Positions 41,510 through 51,425 of a stretch of DNA of 64,000 nucleotides are shown in pieces (within the stretch, counting starts at the first letter, position 1; each line of letters starts with the position of its first letter). This DNA comes from Rhynchopus euleeides. Lineage: Eukaryota; Euglenozoa; Diplonemea; Diplonemida; Diplonemidae. Under the pieces are notes generated by a model that was not told the DNA's origin, did not search any database, and saw only the letters and a program-made list of their open reading frames with translations. The position numbers and the translations under genes are program-made. The stretch spans positions 1,674,001-1,738,000 of the forward strand of contig OY723277.1 of assembly GCA_963210315.1 (NCBI GenBank). Direction: 5' to 3'.

Positions 41510-41750
41510 CCAGACGTTCACTACCGTGGCCTCCGGCGGCTGGGGGGCTCCGCCCCCCAGACCCCCCTGTGGCGTACGTCTCGTACTCAAGTCCTTCGAA
41601 TCCCACCAGGTCGGGGTCCAACCACTCCAGTCGCCTCTGAGGACGCAGCCAACTCGCACAGAATCTGTACGCCCACACGAACAGATGTTCGCTACCGTGG
41701 CCTCCGGCGGCTGGGGGGCTCCGCCCCCCAGACCCCCCATGTAGCGTGTG
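41510..41750 (+). repeat. GC-rich hairpin repeat, pair 3
   Basis: Both hairpin units (about 41525-41575 and 41695-41745) are intact, with the same spacer word AGGACGCAGCCAACTC as pair 1. No hAT-type terminus is evident here, so the paired repeat also exists outside the 661-bp MITE. Confidence 0.8.
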
Positions 41751-42819
41751 CCCGTCCATCTATCTCACTTCCCCGGGTACAGTGCAGCGTAGGAGGTCAG
41801 CGCCGCATCCATGAAGCGCTTCTTCGAAGCCTGACTGACATCGGACAGGAGGTCGGGCTTCCCCACCTGGGAGGTACACTTGCCGCGTTCGCGCCATGCG
41901 TGACACGCGACACGCTACCTGAAACGTGTGCCTTGCTAACACGGGCATTTCAACGGTCTGCCGACGACCGTTCCCCAAACCAGTAAACCAGCAGTTTTGG
42001 AAAATCGGAGAGATCACCCTACTGCGCTGAATATGGTGCGCACCACTGCAACAATCCCCGGGAGCTTTTGGGCTTTCAGACCTGAAGGGGCCAGCACGTG
42101 GGTGGCGTCGGGGAGTGGCAGCTTTGTACCTGTCCTCCAGCTGCTGGCATGTCCAGTGCGAGAGTGCCAAGGTGTATTGAGTCCCTGCGGAGCACAACCC
42201 CCGATGAGAACGAGTGCCAGATGATCCTCATTCATTTTCAGCTGTAACGCGCATGAGGGGCACTCTCTGCCGCAAGCATCTCTGGGCATCACTCGAGAGC
42301 TGTCAATGATGACGCGGAGAGGAATCAGAGAAAAAGTCCCGCCTGACGGGCACGCGCCTGGAAACTGTGGGGGGGCGAGCAAAAAATCCCTTGTAAAAAT
42401 TCTTAGAAAAAACCTGGTTCCCCGACCCAAAAAACCTGGAAAAAGGGCTCGTTCCCCGCCCAGGCCTGCTCCCTGCCCTGTATTTTTTTACCCTCACGGG
42501 TATCACGATACAGGGCAGTCCACCCCCTCCCCCCAAAAATCGTTCGCATCATCTTGGCGCCCATTCCTTCCACTTTCTGTGGATGTGTTTGGTATTTCCG
42601 AACGGAATTTTCCAGCGTCAAGACTGATACCTCGCCGTTTTAGAGTCAGACACTTCTACCGCCGCTGCGATTTGCGATACGGTAGTTGTGCAGAAATGCT
42701 AACATTTAATTTGCTCTGTGGAACCTGGACTGCACCTTCTGGGCTGTGAGTCTGTAGATAGTTGGACAGTTGCGGAACCCATCCTTTGTGTGCCTCCGAC
42801 TTGAGGAGCTGTCGACTTC
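41751..42819. other. Stretch without a supportable gene
   Basis: ORFs on the minus strand (41760-42197 and 42014-42430) overlap in different frames. One has a Cys-x3-Glu-Cys-x2-Cys cluster and could be a decayed transposon protein, but nothing confirms it. Confidence 0.35.
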
Positions 42820-43085
42820 AGAACCAAGGTTCAGAACGAAGATGACGACCTGCTGTGAGCTGCAAACCTTCTTGACACACCTACCGTACCTGCATTACAC
42901 TCGTGGTAATTCCATACCCCTGGAAACAGGAGACCACCGTCTGTTCACAGATGGTCTTGAGCGTGGTAGCCATCTTTGCTATGGAGTCACGATTAAGTCT
43001 TTGTGGTCACGTGGGCCCATGAGCAGCGGATACACTTGGAGTGGAGGGAGGGGGTGCGGTTCTGGATCAGCGGGTCTGAATCTGG
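42820..43085 (+). repeat. Dispersed repeat family R, copy 2
   Basis: Close to 46135-46440: shared CTGCTGTGAGCTGCA, TTGACACACCT, GTAGCCATCTTTGCTATGGA, CCCATGAGCAGCGGATACA and GTGCGGTTCTGGATCAG in order. Non-coding. Confidence 0.8.
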
Positions 43086-43493
43086 TCAAGGACGACTGAG
43101 GGCTTCAGTTCGAGTTCAATGTGGGTCCAAGGGTACACAGGAGATCACTGCTTCATATTCAACCTGCTTGTCATCCTCTGGTTACTGTTCAACGGCTCGA
43201 ACTCCTCGACTTTCCTTGGCTGACTGAAATGAAACAATACGTAAGTGCTGCTATTGTGTTGTTCCCCTGACAGAGGAACACAAGGGAAGGGTACTGCAGC
43301 TGTCCACGAAGTGGCTCGACGTAGCCACCTCACGCTGCCTAGAGGGTCGGTTCAGGTTGAAGCAGAGCAATTAAGTGTTAGGGGGATGCCTTTGGTCAAG
43401 GCCTTTTCTAAAAAAAAATGACCCACGGCGCCTGTGTTGTAGCTCGGTCTACGCCAGGTTCCACACCCCGTCATCGCAAAACGTACACATACA
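43086..43493. other. Non-coding spacer
   Basis: No gene or repeat recognised between repeat R copy 2 and the transposon end. Confidence 0.4.
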
Positions 43494-43808
43494 CACGGTG
43501 GACTCCAGCGGCCCTAGCGGGAGTCTGGGAGCGGGAGTCTGAGCGGGTGTCAAAGACTCCCGCTAGCGGGAGTCTATACTCCCGCTAGGGGGAGTCTGAC
43601 TCCCCCTAGCGGGAGTCTTTTCACCTATTTTCATCCATTTTTCCCATGATATAGTTACAGTCTACTGGCGTGGGGGGTAAAATCATGGTGGAAGAGGGAT
43701 GGGGAGGGGCTTGTTTTGCTTCTGTCAGTTTCCCCGGACTCTGGACTACCTACCTATCCTCCTGGTAGCGGCTGCACCTGCGGAGGTGAGCGGTTAGAAT
43801 TTGAGGTG

Positions 43809-44675
43809 TCAAAGTGCGGCCATCGCCTGTCGTAGTTGTGTTACACCTTGGGCAAGACAAGCCATCCTGCAGGCCTCATCTTCTTCGTCAGAACTGTCAT
43901 CCCCCTCCTGCTGTGCGCGTTGGTCAAGCGTGCTCAAAGTCGCCTCGGATGACACGAATGGTGTGAAAGTCGCCCCCAGCGGGATTGGCATTTTGCACAA
44001 GCAGAGCGATAATTTGCGGTGTCCTTCGGGGAACCGGGACAGGAAGTAGGGCGCGCTGATGGGTTCAACGAAGTCCTGTGTGTTGCAGTGCACAAACCCC
44101 TTCTGCAGCTGTGTCAACTGTGTGCAAAGAACATACACAGCCAATCTATGAGCGTGTCGGGTGTGCAGACACGGACACAGAATGACTTCTCTATACCCGA
44201 GGATCCCGTCCTGCGACAGGTGCGCAACCTTCCAAGGCATGCCCGATGCGCGCCGCTTCTCTTCTGCCATCGCAAGATCTCTCTCGTAAGTTGCGGAGCT
44301 GGCGATTGTAACGGCATCTTTCTTGCGATGTCCGTTCTCTGCTTCTTCAAATTCGTCGTTGTTCTGCAGAGGCACTGCATCTTCTGGAGCCCACCAATGA
44401 TGGAGACTGTGTACGTAGGCATTGCGCGTTGATCCCTTTTCGGCATGCTCCATCAACCAGTGAAATATATGCCCTGAGATCCGAGCACGCAAGAAGGGAA
44501 TCCGGGCTGACTCATCCTTGCATCCCCAGAAGTGCCAGGGGATGTCTGCATACCGGAAATGCATGAGGTCTGCAAGGGAGACAAAGAGGTAGCGGAACAA
44601 GCCCTTGTAGGTGTGTCCTGTGACAGGCAAGCACGACCTTCCGGAACTGAGCACCTGTCCCATTCTGCGACACAT
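43809..44675 (-). CDS. Uncharacterised 288-aa transposon protein (copy 2)
   Basis: Intact counterpart of 8613-9479, with the same Cys/His/Trp-rich N-terminal half and acidic C-terminal stretch. In this uninterrupted copy its ATG directly follows the TGA of ORF-a in the same frame, so a 378-codon protein would result if that TGA were decoded. The alternative is re-initiation at the ATG. Product unknown; probably needed for the element's movement. Confidence 0.6.
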   Translation of the reverse strand: MCRRMGQVLSSGRSCLPVTGHTYKGLFRYLFVSLADLMHFRYADIPWHFWGCKDESARIPFLRARISGHIFHWLMEHAEKGSTRNAYVHSLHHWWAPEDAVPLQNNDEFEEAENGHRKKDAVTIASSATYERDLAMAEEKRRASGMPWKVAHLSQDGILGYREVILCPCLHTRHAHRLAVYVLCTQLTQLQKGFVHCNTQDFVEPISAPYFLSRFPEGHRKLSLCLCKMPIPLGATFTPFVSSEATLSTLDQRAQQEGDDSSDEEDEACRMACLAQGVTQLRQAMAAL

Positions 44676-44945
44676 TCAGTGCAAGGTTTGTACAGGTCTT
44701 GTCGAATATTTTTTTGTTGTCTCATCCAGTACCCTGATCAGCCGCATGGCGAGCCCCTTGCAGTCATGGAGTGCTGGGGTGACGTAGCGGGCATTGGGAA
44801 GCACACCTGCCAAGAGGGAGGGGTAGCCAGCCTCTTTTATCTCAGAGAGAGTCAGGTGCGGGTATCGATGCACCTGTTGATACCAGCGTTCTTCTGGGAT
44901 GTCGCACAGTGAGCATCGGTGCCCTCGCCCCCCGCATCGCCTCAT
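44676..44945 (-). CDS. Transposon ORF-a (89 aa), intact copy
   Basis: Starts with a Cys/His-rich segment (Met-Arg-Arg-Cys..., Cys-Ser-Leu-Cys) and contains the empty target site of the hAT MITE at 44722-44729 near its C-terminus. It ends in TGA immediately before the in-frame ATG of the 288-aa ORF. No family recognised; a zinc-binding N-terminal domain of the downstream protein is the simplest reading. Confidence 0.45.
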   Translation of the reverse strand: MRRCGGRGHRCSLCDIPEERWYQQVHRYPHLTLSEIKEAGYPSLLAGVLPNARYVTPALHDCKGLAMRLIRVLDETTKKYSTRPVQTLH

Positions 44946-45210
44946 TGTTGCCCACTGCTGATCTATACTCCCGCTAGCGGGAGTTGGACTCCCCCTAGTT
45001 GAGACTCCCGAAAAGGGTTAAACCCGGTAGTGGTACCCTACCCCCGCTGGAGTCCACCGTGCAAGGCCGGATCAGCCCACGGGTGGGTTTGAGGAAGAAA
45101 TCTGGGGGGGCAAATTTTGCTGCGACTTCCGGTTTCACCCGGCCGAACTCCAGCATCTATCCAGACCCACGGTGCCAAGCCGTTCGCCCGTGTCGCGATC
45201 ATTCGCGGCT

Positions 45211-45591
45211 TCAGGCTGCCCCCGACGACACGTTTGTATCCTGCACCTTGCCATACTTCGCCTCCACCTTGTATATGACGGAGAGCGCCCTCCTTCCGCA
45301 TCGTTGCGACTTCCCTGACAGCGAACTTATCCATGTCAGGGAAGACATGGCGATGATTGCGTTGGCCACCTGGGTGCTGTGCTTGTGGAGCTCCTTGCTC
45401 AACACCGTTGCTAGGAGCCTTCTAATGGATCCCAGTGTCAGCACACTGCCCCCTTTTTTAACAGGGAAGGCCGTGCAAAAATCATGCACAATGTTCGTCG
45501 CCTCCGCAGCCTCGGGACTCTCTGCGCTCTTCTTCTTCTTAATCGACTTTGCCGCCGGCTTCGCTGCCGGCTTCGTTGTCGTCTTCCCCAT
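45211..45591 (-). CDS. Basic-tailed protein with a histone H2B-like helix (copy 2)
   Basis: Same 126-aa product as 7028-7408. Its preservation in both transposon copies, between the outer left terminus and the internal one, suggests it is an element gene and not a chance ORF. The Lys/Ala/Pro tail resembles that of the hAT transposase at 47990. Function unknown. Confidence 0.4.
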   Translation of the reverse strand: MGKTTTKPAAKPAAKSIKKKKSAESPEAAEATNIVHDFCTAFPVKKGGSVLTLGSIRRLLATVLSKELHKHSTQVANAIIAMSSLTWISSLSGKSQRCGRRALSVIYKVEAKYGKVQDTNVSSGAA

Positions 45592-45820
45592 TTTTGTGAA
45601 TCAGGTCTGCGAGCTGGGATGGGTGGAAACGTCCGTTTCGTTTGGTGTGGCTGTACTTCAGTGACGAGTGCCACATTGCATAGGTATCATGGGAAAAATG
45701 AGTGAAAATAGGTGAAAAGACTCCCGCTAGGGGGAGTCAGACTCCCGCTAGCGGGAGTTGGACTCCCCCTAGTTGAGACTCCCGAAAAGGGTTACCCTAC
45801 CCCCGCTGGAGTCCACCGTG

Positions 45821-46134
45821 CACAGAGGCAGGCCTCTGTGGTACGGGAGCATGATGGGAGGAAATTTTGCCTTTTGGTCAAAAAGGCGCCTTTTTAGAAT
45901 AAATTGACCCGCAGGGTGGCTGAGTCTTATCAGACAGGCCGACCTATGTTGATCAATGGAACCACACAACCTGTTCAACCTGCAAACCACCCGGGGTGGC
46001 GGCTGAGTCCTCACCCCTGCCGTAGCATGAGATAAGCCGACGTCGACCTCCGCTCCGGTCTCTCAACAACGGTCGTCACCAGTTGAACCGCGTCTGGGAA
46101 AGCCTGATCTTTGGATCTGGCCTCCCTGTTGTCA
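45821..46134. other. Non-coding spacer
   Basis: No feature recognised. Confidence 0.4.
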
Positions 46135-46440
46135 CTGTGATTCGAAGAACTGTGGGGTTCAGAACCAAGGATGAGGAACTGCTGTGAGCTGCACACTCTC
46201 TTGACACACCTGCACGTATCTGCGTTACACTCGTGGGAAACCCGAACCCTGTATTTATCCAGGAGACTTCCATCTGGGACAGTTTCTGTTCCAGATGAGC
46301 TTTGACAGTGGTAGCCATCTTTGCTATGGAGCCATCGTCATTGCTATCGTCGTCACTCGGACCCATGAGCAGCGGATACAATTGGTGTGGAAGGAGAGGG
46401 TGCGGTTCTGGATCAGTAGGTCTGAATCTGACACTGGGAC
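46135..46440 (+). repeat. Dispersed repeat family R, copy 3
   Basis: Partner of 42820-43085 in the same orientation. It begins earlier, with TTCGAAGAACTGTGGGGTTC, a block also seen in copy 1 (about 1965-1990). Confidence 0.8.
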
Positions 46441-46519
46441 TGAAACCCATAGGTCTGAGATGACAGTGCGGGGTCAGGTCCGTATACCGGTCCACCGACC
46501 GGTACACGGCCAACCGGTC

Positions 46520-46685
46520 GGGACCCACTTTGCCCGGTTCGCAAATGTCGGTTCTGGAACCGGTTCGGGCGGAACCGGTTTACCGGTGAACCGGTTCGTC
46601 CGAACCGGTTCTGGAACCGGTTCCACCGAACCGGTTCGCCGGTGAACCGGTTCCGCCGAACCGGTTCCAGAACCGGTTCAGCCCG
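46520..46685. repeat. AACCGGTT satellite, array 2
   Basis: Dense GAACCGGTTC words, partly inverted about the centre near 46620. Same word as 40760-40983 but different flanks. Confidence 0.9.
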
Positions 46686-46789
46686 TGCCAGCGCGTCGTG
46701 TATGATGTGAATGTATCACGGCCGTGTCGGCAGCGGGACTCCCCCGCATTGCAGCCCAGTGATGAACAAACCAAAACTCTAATATATAC

Positions 46790-46852
46790 GCTATGCTGAC
46801 ACGTCGATACACGGCGTGCAGGAGGAGGACACTTGTGCTAACGACTGAGGCC
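46790..46852 (+). repeat. 60-bp repeat shared with 52978-53042
   Basis: ATACGCTATGCTGACACG followed by CACGGCGTGCAGGAGGAGG and CTAACGACTGAGGC is present in direct orientation at both sites, each within 200 bp of a partial ACCGTATACG MITE. Confidence 0.8.
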
Positions 46853-46976
46853 CCATGGCTGTCTGTGGAGCGGGATGAAGGCGGTGCGATGCCTCAGGCC
46901 AGGCAAGCCCGCCACGATTTGCAGCAGGCAAGGATGCTGCAGACAAGCCCAGTGATGAACAAACCAAAACTCTAAT

Positions 46977-47185
46977 ACCGTATACGTAAATATTATGGAA
47001 CGGGCCCATTTTTGGCCGGTCTGTTCCATAATATTTACAGGGCCAGTTGGGGACTCGGTGGTGAGGACGGCTTGCGTCAGGAATCGCGCGAAAAGTGCAC
47101 GAGTAGGTCCCGTCAGGGACTCTGTATGCCGTCCGATCACCTGGTCCAAGTCCCCGAGTCGCAGAAAGCCCTGTAAATATCATGA
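46977..47185 (+). mobile_element. MITE with ACCGTATACG terminus, copy 2 (right end lost)
   Basis: The left TIR and the ~150-bp interior are as in 22907-23237; it then stops after CTGTAAATAT without the right terminus. Confidence 0.8.
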
Positions 47186-47194
47186 ATCTGCCCC

Positions 47195-47305
47195 GTTAAC
47201 GGCTACCGGGTATTACCGGGTCGAAAAACGGGTATTACCGGGTCCGGTAATACCCGTTTGCCCGGTAATACCCGGTTATAGCCCGGTAGCGCTACCGGGG
47301 ATTTT
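47195..47305. repeat. GGTATTACCGGGT palindromic repeat
   Basis: Self-complementary array of TACCGGGT/ACCCGGTA and GGTAATACC words; another palindromic-word satellite. Confidence 0.8.
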
Positions 47306-47344
47306 CCATGGGAATTTTCCTTTATTTTGCGAATTGATCCCCTC

Positions 47345-50300
47345 CCCCTTAGCACTGTGTGACGCATTTCAGATGAACAACACCCCTCCCCCCCTCCCTG
47401 ACCCCACCTGGACCTTCTCGTTCTTGACAGCGCTTGCCCTTCGTCATATTTGACCCCCCCCCCCCACCACCACCACCACCAGTACCTTCGCTTTCGACAA
47501 GAATGCCCCCCCCCCCCCACATGCAGTGTATTTGCTGACATTGGACTTTATGACCACTCGGGGAAAAAATCGAGCAATATTTTAGTGGGGGCGAAAACAC
47601 GCACGAAAAAGGCGACATACCTCGCAACCCAGCGGGTAGCGAGGTGGAGCCAGGCAGCAGCGCTATTTAGAGTGGGGAAATGCACGGGTCACAAAATCTG
47701 TCCAGTACGTAAAATCCTACCTTCGACGTGCCAGCATCTCCGACAGCCTCTGCGTGTTGTGAGCTATAACCCCGCTGGGCAGGCCTCGACGTCCGTCGCA
47801 ACTGTTCCCTCCGGCAAGGACGCAACCATGGTAGCCATGGTGTACATGCAGCCCCCCCCCCCCCCCCATCCGCCTCATCGATATTTATACCAAGCCCAAC
47901 GATGCCGCAATTCAGCCAGTTTTGCCCAGACCACAACAATTTTTTTTTTCTTCTACCCGATAGGAGAAGCCTTTCGGCTTCACAGCACGATGGGGAGAGC
48001 GAAGCAGGTCTCACAATCCCAGAATCTCGCGAAGACCTTCAAGCGGAAACACGGTGCCGATAGGAGCGAGAGCGAGAGCGGGGACAGTGAGTCGGACAAG
48101 CCCGTCGCCAAGTCAGCGAAGAAGTCAGCAAAAAAATCAACGACTAAACCCGCTTCCAAAGCTGCCCAGAAAGCCGCTCCAAAAAAGGGAAACCACAAAA
48201 AGGATGACGAGACAGACACGCCAGCTAATGCAGACACACCAACGAAACCAAAGGAAATCCAGAAGAAGCTTGCGGAGGCCCGTTCGACAAAGACCGGATT
48301 GGTCACGCCTGCGGTGCGTCTGACAAAGCTCAAGGAGGCCGCAGCAAAGGACGGCTTCGATGTCGGTTGCTTGGAGGTGAAGAAGGTCGGCGCGTTGGAG
48401 AAAGTGCACCGAGACACGAAGCTGAAAGAAGGATTCAGGGAAGCCGATACAGTGCTGTTCTGCGAGGCGTGCAAGGTGGTCCTGGATCACGTGGAAAGTT
48501 CGACGGCCAGAAACCATGTGAAGAAAAGTGAGTCGCACAAAAGAAGGGCGACGGAGCTTGCGGAGAAGCCTCATCCCCCACCTGCTGCCACCGCCACACC
48601 TGCCGCCAAAAGCCGCCCCACTGCGACCTCCAAGTTTGAAGCGCAGGCTGACCTGGACTACGTGTGCACGATCGGCGACTTCACGACAAGCCAGAGGGTG
48701 CTGTTGGACATGACACTCTCGAAGCACTTCGACCTGGGCGTTGCATCATCCACACGCAGTATCAACCAGAGGCGGGATGCACACTGCCACCACATGGAGA
48801 CACTTCTCTGTGCGAGGCTGGATTCCGGCCTCGTTGGGCTTGGTGTGGACGGGGGGGTGCTGAAGAAACTGCATGTGCCCACCATGGTTGTGATCGCGTA
48901 TCTGCCGGAGGGTACAGTTGTAACGGACGTCAGATCCCTGCCAAGCGGGGACAGTTACACCACGCAGAGGCTGTCGGAGCTGATGGATGAAGTCGTGGCA
49001 AAATTACAGATAAAAGTCGCCTTCTACGTGCTGGACCGCTACTCTGTCAATCAAGCTTATTGCGCGCAGATGGAAGCGAAGAGGGCGGTCGTCTGGTGCT
49101 TTGGCCACCACCTGGCGACTGAGGCGAAGCGGTTCTACAAGGAGCGCTACCCGGCGGGCTGCGAGGTGTGCAGCCTGTTCTCGTGTATGTTCGCCGGGGT
49201 CAACGCCCGGAGGCGCAGATGGCGCAAGTTTCAGATTGACTTCAAGAAGGATGCGCAGAAGGAGCTGCGGGGCCTGTGCAACAAGCTCGGCAAGATTGAG
49301 CTGCTTGTGAAGTTTGTGGAGACGGGGCGTGCAGATGTTGAAAGCCTCGCAAAGCACTTCCCCGACGCAGAAGACCCTTTGGTAGCGGGGAAGGAGTGGG
49401 TGGCCACCGAGAGGTCGAAGAGCGAGGTCCACGAACAGACAGGGAGCGTACAAGTGGATGAGGAAAAGACTGAGGCACCGCAGACGACGTCACAGACGCG
49501 GTGGTGTGCGTTGTTTGAGGTGAACGCACACATATACCGTAGGCGCGAGACCCTCCTCGCATTCCTCCAGTCAGAGATGGCGCGCTCATACAAACCAGCA
49601 TCACTGCGGCAGCTTTCGGTGCTCCTGTGCAATGATGAAAAGCGCACGAAGGCATTTGATGAGATGGGGGCCATGGAGGAGAGATTCGCGCCGCTGCGCG
49701 AGTTCTTCCTGTGGGTATCAAACCCGCCAAAGGGGATGAACGAGGCACACGCAGTTCATCTGCGTGTGAGGAAGGCAATCCGGGCCGCTGGCCCGGAAGA
49801 GAAGGTGCTTCTCCAACAGATCTGGAGCTCTTACAAGTCTCGAGACCTTTTCGAGCACCTTGCCATTTTCGACCCTGAGTCGGTGGCAACGGAGACAGTT
49901 GATGAGGCTGTGATGGCAGCGTCGGACTCCAAGTGGCAGGAGTTGTTTCCGGCGCTGTTCACGGACCCCGTGCTCCAACAACTGACGACATACAAGCAGC
50001 TCGACTTCGACGTCCTCTGCCAATTCCCTACCGCATCAGCGTTCTGGCACTTCCACCTCACCTCAGAGTTGGGAGACCTCGCCCAGGTTGTCACCTGCCT
50101 GCTAACCATGCCTGCCTCAGTGACTGGTGTCGACAGCATTTACTCGGTGGCGTCGAGTATGCTGACTGCTGCGGGCACTGCCCCGAAAACTTTCTGCAAG
50201 CGCCTGTTCACCCGTGCCAACGGTGACATTGAAGGGCGCTTTGCGGACCAGGAGCGGAAGGAAGCACTGCGTCTTCAGCGGGCTCGCCTCGCACTGGAAG

Positions 50301-50885
50301 GCGTTCTGCCAACCCACACTGAATGTGGGGACGACGACGACGATGACGAAGGCAGCGACGACGACGACAGAGATGAGGGCAACCTTGCTTCCTCTGGCGA
50401 AAACCTGATGACGGATGTGATTGATCTCGATCTGGTTTAATCACGGGGTAGAATGGGAGTGGGTGGGGGTGTGATATCTTTTTTCCTTTTTGTTTATGGC
50501 CCCGAGCGTGGGTGGGTCTTCACTCACTACCAGTCAAGTCTGGTTTCGCCCCCACGCTAAAATATTGCTCCAAATATTTCCTCGAGTGGCAGCTTGGAGG
50601 GGGGTCATAAAATGTCAGCAAACCCACTTTGTGTGACAGAGAAGGCAGGCATCAGAGTTCGCTCGGTGCGACCTCCACTAAACATAAAATATGAACGTGT
50701 GTGTGTGTGTGCGCGGAGGGGGGGGGGGGGGCATTCTTGTCGAAAGCGAAGGTACTGGTGGTGGTGGGGGGGTCAAATATGACAAAGCGCTTGGGGAAGT
50801 GACATCAAGAACAAACAGGTACTGGTGGGGTAGGGGGGGGGGGTGTTCATCCGAAAGCATGCGACGTGCTCCTGTGGTTGGCCTG
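47345..50885 (+). mobile_element. hAT transposon with long imperfect inverted repeats
   Basis: The sequence at about 47360-47605 recurs inverted at about 50540-50875: shared blocks include CAATATTTTAG..GGGGGCGAAA, GTACCTTCGCTTTCGACAAG, ATTTGACCCC and GATGAACA..CACCCC. Length differs because of C/G-run variation. These arms enclose the hAT transposase gene. The precise ends and an 8-bp duplication could not be fixed. Confidence 0.7.
47990..50440 (+). CDS. hAT-family transposase (816 aa)
   Basis: The frame is open from 47450, but the ATG at 47990 follows a long T/C tract and ATAG acceptor and starts the first plausible protein. Domain order: a Lys/Ala/Ser-rich basic tail (about 1-95), a BED-like zinc finger (Cys158, Cys161 and a downstream His pair), the RNase H-like core with Asp287 (Gly-Val-Asp-Gly-Gly) and Asp349 (Val-Leu-Asp-Arg), a Thr-Arg-Trp motif after a long insertion, and the C-terminal hAT dimerisation region (Leu-Ala...Met-Pro-Ala-Ser-Val...Tyr-Ser-Val-Ala-Ser). 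It ends in an Asp-rich tail. All parts are in one frame, so it may be functional and could mobilise the hAT-type MITEs in this window (inference). Confidence 0.85.
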   Translation: MGRAKQVSQSQNLAKTFKRKHGADRSESESGDSESDKPVAKSAKKSAKKSTTKPASKAAQKAAPKKGNHKKDDETDTPANADTPTKPKEIQKKLAEARSTKTGLVTPAVRLTKLKEAAAKDGFDVGCLEVKKVGALEKVHRDTKLKEGFREADTVLFCEACKVVLDHVESSTARNHVKKSESHKRRATELAEKPHPPPAATATPAAKSRPTATSKFEAQADLDYVCTIGDFTTSQRVLLDMTLSKHFDLGVASSTRSINQRRDAHCHHMETLLCARLDSGLVGLGVDGGVLKKLHVPTMVVIAYLPEGTVVTDVRSLPSGDSYTTQRLSELMDEVVAKLQIKVAFYVLDRYSVNQAYCAQMEAKRAVVWCFGHHLATEAKRFYKERYPAGCEVCSLFSCMFAGVNARRRRWRKFQIDFKKDAQKELRGLCNKLGKIELLVKFVETGRADVESLAKHFPDAEDPLVAGKEWVATERSKSEVHEQTGSVQVDEEKTEAPQTTSQTRWCALFEVNAHIYRRRETLLAFLQSEMARSYKPASLRQLSVLLCNDEKRTKAFDEMGAMEERFAPLREFFLWVSNPPKGMNEAHAVHLRVRKAIRAAGPEEKVLLQQIWSSYKSRDLFEHLAIFDPESVATETVDEAVMAASDSKWQELFPALFTDPVLQQLTTYKQLDFDVLCQFPTASAFWHFHLTSELGDLAQVVTCLLTMPASVTGVDSIYSVASSMLTAAGTAPKTFCKRLFTRANGDIEGRFADQERKEALRLQRARLALEGVLPTHTECGDDDDDDEGSDDDDRDEGNLASSGENLMTDVIDLDLV

Positions 50886-51179
50886 GGGAGTGGGGGAGGG
50901 GGGGTGTTTTGGGGGGAAGGCACACCTTTCTCTGGGGCCGTCAGACACACCAGCATGAGCGCTGCCAAAAAATCAGTCAACGGGGGTATGGAAATTTAGT
51001 CATTCTTAGTCACTTTTAGGCGATTTACGCGCGGTTTTTCGGCTGCGGAAAAGAGAGTAAGATTTTCGAAAAAAATCGATTTTTTCGCAAAAAATCGCAT
51101 TGTGTCGTAGTCGCGCGTAGTCACCCGTAGTCGCCAGGTCGAGGTTCCCAGATTCCATACCCCCCCGGGGTACTGAATT
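50886..51179. other. Non-coding spacer
   Basis: G-runs, then an A/T- and TCG-rich stretch. No gene. Confidence 0.4.
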
Positions 51180-51425
51180 ACCGATTTTTCGACATGTCGA
51201 AAAAAAAATTTGGCCGAAAAAAAAATTTTTTTTTCGGCCGACTAAACCGAAAATCGGGCCCTCTGGGGTGCCACACCGATATTTTTCGGATATTTTTCGG
51301 ATTTTTTTTCGATTTTTCTTGGTTGGGGTGGCCACCAGTCCAGGCTGCTGCCCCAGGGTGGCCGGATTTTCGACATGTCGAAAAAAAAAATTTTGGCCGA
51401 AAAAAATTTTTTTTTAAAGGGGGCC
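51180..51425. repeat. TTTCGACATGTCGAAA palindromic repeat pair
   Basis: Two copies (about 51183-51245 and 51367-51420) of CGACATGTCG followed by A-runs, TTTGGCCGAAA and T-runs, each able to fold back. Confidence 0.75.

Larger units (their letters stand above)
43494..45820 (-). mobile_element. CACGGTGGACTCC transposon, copy 2 (uninterrupted)
   Basis: Inverted copy of 6777-9794 without the 661-bp MITE and with a somewhat shorter subterminal array at its left (45715-45800) end. Perfect CACGGTGGACTCCAGCGG termini; the internal terminus is conserved (about 45039). CA flanks both ends, where copy 1 has TA, which leaves the exact duplication length open. The near identity of the two copies indicates recent transposition or duplication. 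Confidence 0.85.
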
